Assembly: GCF_000004825.1 (NCBI RefSeq)
Contig: NW_008805103.1
Span: forward strand, 557,941 to 621,940
Origin: Heterostelium album PN500
Taxonomy: Eukaryota > Evosea > Eumycetozoa > Acytosteliales > Acytosteliaceae
Length of the DNA stretch: 64,000 bases
Direction: 5' to 3'
Part shown: positions 32,788 through 43,229 of the stretch, piece after piece
How positions within the stretch are numbered: the first letter of the stretch is position 1
Layout: each line of letters opens with the position of its first letter
Position numbers and translations under genes: made by a program
The notes under the pieces: generated by a model
Seen by the model: the letters and a program-made list of their open reading frames with translations, nothing else
Told to the model about the DNA's origin: nothing
The model's database searches: none

Positions 32788-34264
32788 ATTCAGTACGATT
32801 CGCTAGCAACCATCCAAGAATATCTATTTTTTCATTGTTTAACGCTTGAATGAGTGCCTGTTTTGTACATCCTTCACTACGGTTTTCATGTAAAAACCGG
32901 ACAATCTCCAATTTGTTGAAGGATGCATCATCCATTGTACGCTCACTGAATCCGAATCTGTTTTTTACTCCATCGTTGTTCTGGTGGAAGAACTCTACTA
33001 CTTTAGGATTTCCGAAATAAGCAACTCTTTTCAGTATTTTCTCACTTGGTAGATCACCAGTGTTTTCTTGGAACCACTGAAGCATTGCCACGTCGCCAGC
33101 CGATGCTACGACATCCAATATCTGTCCGTGTGAATGACCTTCTGTACGATTCTCTTTCAGCCAATTAACCATTTCCAAGTTAGAGTTAATGGCGGCTCTG
33201 TTCATTGCTGCTACTGAACATCCTTCTGTACTATTCACATTCAACCATTTCACCAATTCTATATGGCCCGCACCAACAGCTGTATCCATCATCTCGACAG
33301 TATAATTTAGATTACAACTCTCTTTCAACCATGTAATAATATCAAAACGATTTGCTTGTGCTGCGAAATTAAGAGATTTCGAAGTACATCTATGTGTTGT
33401 ATTGGAATGTAACCATTTCATGGCATCGAAATTGCTTGACATAGCTGCTAAATCCATTACATTATCTGGGCATATACATCCAACACCATATATAAATTTG
33501 AATAGCGTGAATCTATTTGGATATTTTATTGTTGAAGATATGTATTGTGGTTTACTTTGGTCAAACAAATTGTTATGTTCAGCCAACACATAATCTAGGA
33601 TATGTTGATGATTTGCAGCGACACCAGAATAAAACATATCGGAACTCGCCAAATCTTCGGATCGATTCTCTGCTAACCATTTGATTATTCCTATGTCACC
33701 GTAGTAAGCAGCTTCATTAAACACATTTCCATCGATTTCAGATCGAGGTTGGTCAGAATGCTCTTTCAATTTGCCTAAAAGCAACTTTATCACCTCCAAA
33801 TCACCGGAATGCGGTGAAATTGTAAAGGCACTAATATAATTCCAGTTGTAGGTTGGAAAGCGGTCGAAAAGATAGTTGATCATATTCATTCTACCGTACA
33901 TCGAGCAGCAAGTTAACAAGCTATTGAGAAGACCATAATCTTCGTTCAGTGTGATCTCTACTTTGTTTCTCCTCTCGATTTGAAAGTGCTCCAATAGGTA
34001 CTCGAATGTATTCATATCATCAGCTCTGATCGCACCAGTAAACACTGGATAGCTATTGTAATTGATAGGTTTGGTTCTATCGCTGAAATAGGTTTTCAAT
34101 TGATCGATATATCCGTGAGCAGCCAACACCTCTGGTAGATTGGTTACTCTATCCCATTTATAATGAAGTCTACCATTAATACTTGAAATATCAACTACAT
34201 ATTTGAATATCAATTTATTTAACACTATATTATTAAATACCAAAGTAAATTCTTTTTTATCCAT
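32582..34264 (-). CDS. Ankyrin-repeat protein
   Basis: A single exon of 560 residues, on the strand opposite to the FNIP genes and ending only about 60 bp from the stop of unit D. The N-terminus (MDKKEFTLVFNNIVLNKLIF) has the F-box-like VFNNIVLNKLIFKYV pattern common in dictyostelid ankyrin proteins. From about residue 50 there are roughly a dozen degenerate ankyrin-type units, each with a hydrophobic LxxVKWLxxN core (ELVKWLNVNSTEG, LEMVNWLKENRTEG). The tail is helical (DIIKKIEAFTQFKY) and ends in DSKK. Such families are expanded in social amoebae; function is unknown. A truncated second copy of its 3' end lies at 30092..30297. Confidence 0.8.
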   Translation of the reverse strand: MDKKEFTLVFNNIVLNKLIFKYVVDISSINGRLHYKWDRVTNLPEVLAAHGYIDQLKTYFSDRTKPINYNSYPVFTGAIRADDMNTFEYLLEHFQIERRNKVEITLNEDYGLLNSLLTCCSMYGRMNMINYLFDRFPTYNWNYISAFTISPHSGDLEVIKLLLGKLKEHSDQPRSEIDGNVFNEAAYYGDIGIIKWLAENRSEDLASSDMFYSGVAANHQHILDYVLAEHNNLFDQSKPQYISSTIKYPNRFTLFKFIYGVGCICPDNVMDLAAMSSNFDAMKWLHSNTTHRCTSKSLNFAAQANRFDIITWLKESCNLNYTVEMMDTAVGAGHIELVKWLNVNSTEGCSVAAMNRAAINSNLEMVNWLKENRTEGHSHGQILDVVASAGDVAMLQWFQENTGDLPSEKILKRVAYFGNPKVVEFFHQNNDGVKNRFGFSERTMDDASFNKLEIVRFLHENRSEGCTKQALIQALNNEKIDILGWLLANRTECTIESIEFDIIKKIEAFTQFKYLSLDWILRNISIPIDKLVLYLQQMIKRLPYCFELHDLLNEYIDSKK

Positions 34265-34405
34265 TTCTTCACTAAATACTATTAAAAAAAAACATATAGA
34301 TCTAAAAATTATTTAAAATCTTTTACATTTTTAAAAAATTTTGATTTCAAAGAATGATCACCAACCCCTTTTCTTAAAAAAAAATGATTCTAAACAGATA
34401 TATAA

Positions 34406-36125
34406 ATGGAGAGTTGCAGTAATCAAATAGATATATTCGTTAATCTATCACATTTAATATTAAATAAAATAATTAGTTATTTAGATGAAAACATTGACAG
34501 AATATGTTTTAGTTTGGTGTGCAAGAGATGGTTCAATGATAGAGATAAATATTTAATATTCAACACTGATAATATCAATATTAACTCTATTAATAATAGG
34601 GATATTACTCATAATCATAAACATTTCAACTTACCTTCATATAATAACATCTTTAATAAATCGATTCAATCAAAGACTGATTGTTCACTTTATATTGGAT
34701 TAAACAACTTTGTTAAAGAATACGATATTTATTTTGGTAAATATAATATTTTAAACCTCTTTATATGTGATGATCATTTAACATTGAACTTATTAATATA
34801 TATATAAAGATAAATATACAGACTTGAATAGTATTCCATCTTACATTTCAACGATAACCTTATCCAATGAAATTAGCGACCAAGAGTATCTCTATCAATT
34901 ACTATTGGAATCACAATCAGTAACAACATTGAATGGATGCCACACATTGAAATATGGATTACCAAAAACAATCAAAACACTCACTCTCAACTATCTATTC
35001 AATGAATTGCTTGTGAAAGGATCACTCCCACCATCTTTAGAAGAAGTTACTTTCCGTCATTCCTTCAAACAAGAGATTCAAGCAGGTGTACTTCCAGAAG
35101 GTTTACTCGAATTCTATCTGTACAGCTCCGAATATCAATTTGAGTTTCAACCAGGAGTGTTCCCTTCGTCTCTCAAGACCTTAAATCTTTGCTTTTATAA
35201 GAAGCCGTTAAAAGTTGGAGTACTTCCAGAGAACCTTGAATGCTTGTATTATTCAGGTGCATCTACACCATTGGAAGAAGGAGTATTACCTAAATCCTTA
35301 AAGAAACTTATTGATGCACCACCCAAATGGTTACAAACAATATCATCACTTCCAAATCTTGAAATCCTTCATTTTTATGAAAAGAATACGGATATCTCAA
35401 CAATCAATCTCGACTTATTACCATCATCTTTAAAGGTTCTCGAATTCAAACGATATCGATTGATTGGAACAATGCCAACATCAATCACAACACTATATCT
35501 TGGTAAATGTGAATTTCAATTCGATGAAATATTCCCAGAAACATTACAATATCACTTTGAATCGCTCCAATATTCAAGACCAACGATTCTTTCAATTCCA
35601 TCAAACATAAAAATTGATAAATTGAGAATAAACGGAACATCTTTTCTCGAGAACTATTTACTTACTCCTCCATCTGGAATCACATCAATCAGTTTAGATA
35701 TAACATTACATCATAAGGACGCATGTTTAAGAGTCGATGGAAATGATCAAACAACTCTTAAAAAGCTACGACTTCCATATTTTAATGTCCGACCTCGTGC
35801 ATTCATACCAAACACCATTGAAGAGTTGGATATTGGTGACAATTCACTTAATGACTCACTGGATCTCATCAAATCAATCGATTCAATCAAAACACTTGTG
35901 TTTTCCAAATTACCAACCATATCACCAGAAAATTTGAAAACGATAAACAATATAATATATATTAACGAGGAAAAATATGGTAATAATAATATTATTTACA
36001 GAAAGTTAGATGATAATTTCTATTTATTATATGGTCATTTATACGGAAAAATAATTGCAAGAATATTCCACCAATCTAATTTGCCAACGAACTTAAACAA
36101 AAAATTAAAAAAAAGTATTAAGTAA
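34406..36125 (+). CDS. F-box/FNIP-repeat protein, unit E (subfamily 2)
   Basis: Exons 34406..34736 and 34810..36125 give 548 residues. The start is MESCSNQIDIFVNLSHLILN; the F-box end is CKRWFNDRDKYLIF. FNIP repeats include FKQEIQAGVLPEGLLEFYL and KVGVLPENLECLYYSG. The acceptor is the same ATAAAG as in C and D. It is intermediate between units D and F. Frame, introns and the C-terminal RKLDDNFYLLYG module are intact. Confidence 0.85.
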
Positions 36126-36320
36126 TTTATTTTTAAATCGACGTGAAAAATTTTAATATTTGAAGCTCGGAATGTTCTTCATAATTTCTACTATCAATTT
36201 TTTTTCAGATTCCAAAATAGAATGATCTGATGTCATATCTTAAAAATACAGCTGTATTTTTTTATTTATGACAAGTAATATCAAAAACAGATTTTTTTTT
36301 ATTGTTATCAGATATATATA

Positions 36321-38048
36321 ATGGAGAGTAATAATCAAATAGATATATTTGTTAATCTATCACATTTAATATTAAATAAAATAATAGGTTGTTTAGATGA
36401 CAACATTGACAGATTATGTTTTTAGTTTGGTGTGCAAGAGATGGGTTCATGATAGAGAATAATACTTAATATTCCACACTGATAATATCAATATTAACTC
36501 TATTAATAATAATGATATAACTCATAATCATAAACATTTCAACTTACCTTCATATAGAAGCATCTTTAATAATTCTATTCAATCAAAGACTGATTGTTCA
36601 CTTTATATTTGTTCAAACTTCAAAGATGGAGAATACGATTTTTATTATAGTAAATATATTACTTTCAACCTCTTTATTTTTTATACTGATGTAATGTTTA
36701 ACTAATTATTAAACTTATAGATAAATATACAGACTTGAAAAGTATTCCATCTTACATTTCAACGATCAGCTTATCCATTGAAGGTACCGACATAGAGTAT
36801 TTCTATCAATTACTATTGGAATCACAATCAGTAACAACATTGTATGGATGCAACACACTGAGATATGGATTACCGAAAACAATCAAAAACCTCTGTTTCA
36901 GCTTTAAATTCAATGAATTGATTGATAAAGGATCACTCCCGCCATCTTTAGAAGAAGTTACTTTTTTTAATTCTTTCAACAAAGAGATTCAAGCAGGTGT
37001 ACTTCCAGAAGGTTTACTGGAACTCTCTTTGAACTCCACCAATTATCAATTTGAATTTCAACCAGGAGTGTTCCCATCATCTCTTAAGACCTTAAATCTT
37101 TGTTTTTATAGGAATCCTTTAAAAGTTGGAGTACTACCAGAGAACCTTGAATTCCTGCAATATTCAGGTGTAAGGACATCATTGGAAGATGGAGTACTAC
37201 CTAAATCATTAAAAGAACTTTTATGTGTACCAATCAGATGGTTACAAGCAATATCATCACTTCCAAAACTTGAAATCCTTCATTTTTATGAAATGAATCA
37301 AGAGATCTCAACAATCAATCTCGACTTACTACCATCATCCTTAAAGGTTCTAGAGTTACAAAAACAAAGTCGTTTGATTGGGACAATGCCAACATCAATC
37401 AAATCATTAAATCTTGGTAAATGTGAATTTCAATTCGAAGAAATATTCCCAGAAACATTACAATATCACTTTGAATCGCTCCAATATTCGAGAGATACGT
37501 TTTTTCCAATTCCATCCAACATAAAGACCAATAAATTGATAATAAATGGAATCTCTAATCATGACAACAATTCACTTACTCCTCCATCTGGAATCACTTC
37601 AATCAGTTTAGAAATGTCATTAAAACATAAGGACGCATGTTTAAGAATCGATGGAAATGATCAAACAACTCTTAAAAAGCTACGACTTCCATATTTTAAT
37701 GTCCGACCTCGTGCATTCATTCCAAACACCATTGAAGAGTTGGATATTGGTGACAATTCACTTAATGACTCATTGGATCTTATCAAATCAATCGATTCAA
37801 TCAAAACACTTCAATTTTCCAAATTACCAAAGACTGAAATCATTTCACCAGAAACATTCAAAACAATAAAAAAAATCAACAATATAATCTATAAAGACGA
37901 TAATAATAATATTGTTTATAGAAAGTTAGATAATAATTTTTATTTAATGTTTGGTAATCTATATGGAAAGATAATTACAAGAATATTCAATCAGTCCAAT
38001 ATGCCAGCGAACTTAAACAATAAATATTTCAAGTCTATTTTAATTTAA
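36321..38048 (+). pseudogene. F-box/FNIP unit F: F-box exon broken, FNIP exon open
   Basis: Exon 1 (36321 to about 36649) starts normally (MESNNQIDIFVNLSHLILN). It carries an extra T near 36420 that puts a stop in frame, a second disturbance around 36445-36465 (WVHDRE-like instead of WFNDRD), and a donor changed from TATG|GTAAAT to TATA|GTAAAT. Exon 2 (36721..38048, 442 codons) is fully open with all FNIP repeats and the C-terminal module (RKLDNNFYLMFG). Either the gene is recently dead, or a product without the F-box is made from an internal ATG such as 36735. Confidence 0.7.
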
Positions 38049-38371
38049 AAATAAATATTTATAGTAATAATTATATATGTTTAATAAATATTTATTTTTT
38101 TTTATTCCCATTCCACATAATTTTAAAGCTTCTATAATGAAAATATTTCGAATTAGCGATCTATTAATAACTCAACCATATCAATTCAAACGGTTCTCTA
38201 TAAATCTTTTAAACTTTCTTTTAAAAAAGAGTGTTTATAATGGGTAAGATTGAAAACAAATTAACTAACACCAAAAATTAAAATTTTAACGATGATCATA
38301 AAAAAAACAAGAAATTTTTAAAATGGTGATCATTTAAATAAATCATTGTATATCCCCTTAATTTCGATTAA
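38049..38371. other. Spacer between units F and G
   Basis: AT-rich spacer of 323 bp with no coding signal. Just before unit G the leader AATTTCGATTAAATGAATATATC matches units A and B rather than the adjacent unit F. Confidence 0.55.
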
Positions 38372-40133
38372 ATGAATATATCAGATTTAGTAGTTAATCT
38401 ATCACATTTAATATTAAATAAAATAATTAGTTATTTAGATGAAAACATTGACAGAATATGTTTTAGTTTGGTGTGTAAGAGATGGTTCAATGATAGAGAT
38501 AAATATTTAATATTCAACACTGATAATATATGTATAAATGCTTCTCTAAATAATTCCGATATCCAACTAAATCATAAACATTTCCAATTACCTTCATATA
38601 ATAAGATCTATCTGAAATCGATTCAATCAAAGACTGATTGTTCACTTTATATTGGACCAGGTAATGGTCAGACAATGTTTCGATACGATTTTTATTATGG
38701 TAAATATATAAACACTTGAATATAATTCAATAAATTGATATAACAATTAAATAATAAACATAGATAATATTAGAAATCTAAATAGTATTCCAAGTAATAT
38801 ATCGATGGTCTCTTTAGTTTCACGGGCTAGATTCCTAGATAGTGACTTGGAGTATCTTCATCGATTGTTGAATGAATCACAATCAGTAACAACATTGAAT
38901 GGATGTCACACATTGAAATATGGATTACCAAATACAATCAAAAGCCTTTCATTCCATCGACAATATAATGAAAAACTAGTTCAAGGATCATTTCCATCAT
39001 CTTTAAAGTCTTTAGAGATTGTAGATTTCGGTTATTATTTCTACCAAGAGATTCAACCAGGTGTATTTCCAGAAGGTCTACTCGAATTAGCTATAGACCA
39101 CTCGAGTTATCAGCATGAATTTCAACCAGGAGTGTTCCCATCATCGCTCAAGACCTTGCATCTAACAAACTATCATATACCGATCAAAGCTGGACTACTT
39201 CCAACTAATCTTGAATTTTTGAAATATACTGGTAAATCTACAACAAAATTGGAAGAGTTATTACCGAAATCCTTAAAGTCTCTATACATTACAGTGCCAA
39301 CTCCAAGTTTAAAAGGATTGTCGGTGCTTCCAAACCTTCAAACACTTTTAGTACATCAATATCGTAACCAGATATCCTCGTTAGATCTCAATGAGCTCCC
39401 ACCAACCATTAGAGAATTAGAAATCAAACGATTTCGATTGACAGGAACAATACCAACTTCAATATTTAGACTATCTCTATGTGAATGTGAATTTCAGTTC
39501 CATGAAATATTCCCAGAAACATTGCAATATCATATGGAATCCTTCAAATTAACAGGAGCAAATACTATCGGAATTCCATCGAACCTCAAGATTATGAAAT
39601 TTAAAGTATACTGTTCTTCATACGAACCAATCATTTCACTACCATCACAAATAGAATCAATCTACTTGGGTGGCCAATTAAACAATGAAAAAGAACATCT
39701 ACTCGATTGTAGTGGTGGAGGTAGTGGTGGTGATGGTAATCGAGGTGTTGGTGGCACATCAGATAAACCTTTATTAAGAGAACTTCGTCTTCCATCATTC
39801 ATAAATGTAAAACCTAATTTTAAACTACCAAACACAGTCGAACTGTTAGATCTTGGTTTGAATGATCTCGAAGATGCATTACCGATGGTTCCTTCAACAG
39901 TAAAAACACTTGGCTTCTCTAATCGATCTATCAATAATATCAGCATACCAAATAATATCAAATCGTTCACCAATATCATCTTTCATTTAAATAGTCATTA
40001 CATATATACTATTCGAAAGTTAGATGATAGTTTTTATTTGATCTATGGTGAAAATCAATTAACAAACTTAATAATAGCTAAAGTATTCCACCAATCTAAG
40101 CTAACAAAGATCTTAGGCAAATCTTTTAAATAA
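38372..40133 (+). CDS. F-box/FNIP-repeat protein, unit G (subfamily 1)
   Basis: Exons 38372..38699 and 38764..40133 give 565 residues. It belongs with units A and B: MNISDLVVNLSHLILN start, long Gly/Asp insert (SGGGSGGDGNRGVGG), and the same C-terminal ILGKSFK-type ending. Its F-box exon is more like the subfamily-2 copies in the stretch ISYLDENIDRICFS, which hints at conversion between subfamilies. The frame and all splice sites are intact. Confidence 0.85.
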
Positions 40134-40211
40134 AATATATATAACATAAATTTTTGATGAGCATTAATAACTTTATTTAGTTGATATAGCTGTATCGATT
40201 TCATTAAAAGT

Positions 40212-40481
40212 TCAACGAGTGGTTGAACCAGTGGTTGAGCTAGTGCTTGTAGAAGAAGGTGGTTTAGTTCCCGTTGTAGAGATCGAGCCGGCAGGAAACG
40301 GGGAAGTAGGTTCGGGCCAGGGTGGAACTGTAGCGAAGGTAGTTGGGCGGTCACAATCAATGCAATTGGCTTGGCACTTTTCACTGTCCGGTGGGCATCT
40401 CTCACAACATGGTCTAGCAGTTACAATGCTCAACATGAACAAGATTGCTAACATTAACGCGATAGATTTTACAATATTCAT
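40212..40481 (-). CDS. Small secreted Cys-rich peptide with Ser/Thr-rich tail
   Basis: 89 residues. Residues 1-22 are a classic signal peptide (MNIVKSIALMLAILFMLSIV then TA). The mature start RPCCERCPPDSEKCQANC carries six cysteines in the pattern CCx2Cx6Cx3Cx2C, a compact disulphide-rich module. The tail is Pro, then Ser/Thr rich (SSTSTSSTTGS), likely O-glycosylated. At DNA level the tail is built of short imperfect repeats. No family recognised. It could be a secreted signal, matrix or defence peptide. It is convergent with FNIP unit G, with under 80 bp between stops. Confidence 0.65.
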   Translation of the reverse strand: MNIVKSIALMLAILFMLSIVTARPCCERCPPDSEKCQANCIDCDRPTTFATVPPWPEPTSPFPAGSISTTGTKPPSSTSTSSTTGSTTR

Positions 40482-41756
40482 TTTTCTTTGTATAAACTAT
40501 ATACATATTTTGATAAATATGATTAATTTTAATGATTAAATAGAATTAGTTTTAAACTTTTACTTACTTATTGGTTTTTAATAATTGATTAAGTTTTATT
40601 TTAATATTGATTTATATGATTTTTGAATGATTAATGATATCATTTTTAAAAGTATTTATAGCTGTAGTATCTCTAAAGAGACCTATGTATTCATGTAAAT
40701 TTCATTGTTTACAAAAGTTGTTTATGTGTATTTTAAAAGTAAAATTAAAAGTAAAATTTAAACTAACAAAAATTTTTCAAATGACTTGAGTAAATATTAG
40801 ATTATCTTTAATAATATAAAAGAAACTAAAAATAAATTGTCTTCACATTTTCAAAGTGTATCAAAACACTGTGAACCAACTATGTTTTTTTTTTTAAAAA
40901 TTAAATCAAGTTATAGTCAACCTAAATGGAAGTAGTAAAACTCGATGGTCCTTACTACAGGTGGGTCCACGACCTAACTATAGCAAGACAAACCAACTTG
41001 CCCAATTTATTTGGAGTCAGATATTAAGTGATAAAGCCTATATAGGTGATGGTAAGTTTTAACTCCTATTAAAAAAAATTGGAGGAGTAAATACAGAAGA
41101 AGAGAAACTATTTAATAGTAGATTGTCACTATTCGCTTGGACGTTGAAAACCTGTTCCCAAGAGTAAGAAATTTTTCAATATTGGATAGACCATTTCGAT
41201 CTGATGTTGTTATGTTAAATAAATATACAAGAGTTATCTTTTTTATCATATCATGATAACTAAAAATAAAAATATTGTTTTTTAATTCATTTTATTTTTT
41301 AATAAATAAATTTTTTTTTTTTTTTTTTGATTTTCTCTATTTAACCAGTCAGTTAATTAAAGTTGTTTAAAAGTGAAAAAATAAAATAAATCTATACCTT
41401 TATAAATATTACATCCGCTATCCTTTTTAGCCAATCTATGATTACATGTGCTTGTTTATATGTTTGTTTTACTTTTTAGTTGAGCAATAGAACTAATTCT
41501 GTTATTGAACTCTCACCGGTCGTACTATTCCAACTCTAATCAATAAAAGAATTTGAATCATCTCACCTTTAAGTCTTTGTTTATTATCATCATTGAATCA
41601 TTGTGATCAATCACAATTGGAGGTGAGAATGGAGAGTGATTGTATTGAGATGAGAGATAGAATTGGAGGGATGGTTTGGATGAGGAATATATACATTGTC
41701 TTTATTGGATTGTTGTTGGAGACTACTGGATCAAAGTGCGAGAGTTGGATGCTTCA
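40482..41756. other. 1.3 kb spacer with one possible relic
   Basis: AT-rich DNA. A stretch at about 40915-41150 on the plus strand reads protein-like (TRWSLLQVGPRPNYSKTN; then NTEEEKLFNSRLSLFAWTLK in another frame) and is GC-richer than its flanks. It has no start and no known family. The interval 41400-41756, next to the PD-(D/E)XK gene's stop, is GC-richer and probably its 3' UTR or a decayed extension. Confidence 0.4.
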
Positions 41757-42731
41757 TCACGGGAGATTTTCGTTGGCAGTTTGTTGGATGGAATGCAGGT
41801 CTACAGCATAGAATGGAGGAATAATGACACCTGATGGCAAAGGTGGTGCTCCATTGAACAGTTCAACAGTTGGTATCTGGAGTTGGTAAAGTGGAAGACC
41901 AAGTGCATTACAAGGATTTTGAAGGTTGAGGGGATTGGCTGGATTGGCTACAGGTGGAGGAGGCCCAACTGGAGGCATGACACCTTCATAGCCTTGAGGA
42001 GCAGCATATCCAGGTGGAGATATGGGAGGCAAGTGTCTTTGGATTGTATTGGTGACATCCAAATGTGTCGTTCCACAAGAGATGATCCTGACAGGATTTG
42101 CTGCTGCACCATTCTGATAGTACAAAACAAGCATCGCAAAGTCTCCATTGTTTCTGGGATAGATCTTGACACCAATAACGATCCTGATTGTGCTTGGTAT
42201 TGCAGCCACCGCAGGGACACCAGGAGCAGGAAGGACAGCAGCAACACGATCCATGAAATAGTCGAGGCAATTTTGATGTAACACTGGAAGTGATTGAGAC
42301 TTGGCTGTTTCGATGACTAATGTTGGGTAAGGTTTTCCATGTCCATTTGCCGAATGATTGTTGGGGACATTGGGTCGAAGAGGTCGCAAAGATTGGTCTG
42401 GCTCAGCATTTGCATGTCCTGGTTGGAGGATCAATGTCGCATCTCCTACGGTGCGCAACAAATGTTGGTTTGGGAATGTTTGAAAATGAATGATATCCTT
42501 GATCTCATTGACAGTGCATGAATGCTCCATTGAGGGTACTTCATAGATCCATGCCCTTCCATCTCTAAACCATATCCTCGACTTGAACTCAGATCTCTCC
42601 CCATCCTTTTGTCTTCTTGCTATAAAAGTATTATGATTGATGGGTCCAAGTTCAACTCCTCCATCGGGAACATATCCTACCTGGATATAGATGAGGATGT
42701 TAGTGATATTTCCTCTGCAATATAATTGAAG
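41757..42731 (-). CDS. PD-(D/E)XK (restriction-endonuclease-fold) protein, start uncertain
   Basis: The frame is open from 42731 to the stop at 41757. The first ATG (42530) would give 257 residues, but the 67 codons before it look real (VGYVPDGGVELGPINHN, FKSRIWFRDGRAWIYEVPS). The gene therefore probably has an upstream exon, perhaps 42920 to about 42770 (MTQQLYSSS start), with a weak GTTGGT donor. The core PYPTLVIETAKSQSLPVLH, then TIRIVIGVKIYPRNNGDFAM and an ISCGT strand, matches a putative-restriction-endonuclease (Uma2-like) domain that I know as expanded in fungi, especially Glomeromycotina. Glu in TLVIE and Lys in GVKI would be catalytic. The tail is Pro-rich. Codon use is much less AT-biased than in the adjacent FNIP genes, which suggests transfer or recent arrival. 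Confidence 0.6.
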   Translation of the reverse strand, partial: LQLYCRGNITNILIYIQVGYVPDGGVELGPINHNTFIARRQKDGERSEFKSRIWFRDGRAWIYEVPSMEHSCTVNEIKDIIHFQTFPNQHLLRTVGDATLILQPGHANAEPDQSLRPLRPNVPNNHSANGHGKPYPTLVIETAKSQSLPVLHQNCLDYFMDRVAAVLPAPGVPAVAAIPSTIRIVIGVKIYPRNNGDFAMLVLYYQNGAAANPVRIISCGTTHLDVTNTIQRHLPPISPPGYAAPQGYEGVMPPVGPPPPVANPANPLNLQNPCNALGLPLYQLQIPTVELFNGAPPLPSGVIIPPFYAVDLHSIQQTANENLP

Positions 42732-42920
42732 TCATACTTCTCTCAAAAAATTTATTTTATTGGACCAACCTCTGATCCTTTTGACTTCCTCAAGAACTTC
42801 CTGTTGAGACTGATTTGTTGGTGAGGAGAGCGCAAGAGAGTCGATATATGGTTCAGTGTGTGCATGCTCTTGATTTGAAGAGGAGGAGGAGGAGGAGGAA
42901 GAGTACAGTTGCTGAGTCAT

Positions 42921-43229
42921 CGGTATTGCTTGATGATCTGTACAACTATAACTACGAAGAGAGAATGATGATTAGTGAGGAATATAAATTATCACCTATC
43001 TTATAAAAAAATAAACAAATGATTGACAGCTCACATTATGATACATTTAATAAATAATGTTCCTTATAGAAGTAAAAAACAAATAAATAAATAATAGAAA
43101 AGACAATAATATTATTAAAAATGATATTATAATTTTTATTGGGCTTTTTCACTTTTTTTATTTTGAAAAATTAGAATGTAGTTTTTTGCAAAAAAAAGTG
43201 AAAATTACCAAAATTAGTATGTTCAAATA
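42921..43229. other. Spacer between PD-(D/E)XK gene and DIRS-like fossil
   Basis: AT-rich sequence with nothing I can support as coding. Confidence 0.5.

Noticed and set aside
42815-43006. Plus-strand open frame with an Arg run (RRRRRR)
   Set aside because: It is the reverse reading of the poly-Ser stretch in the possible first exon of the PD-(D/E)XK gene.
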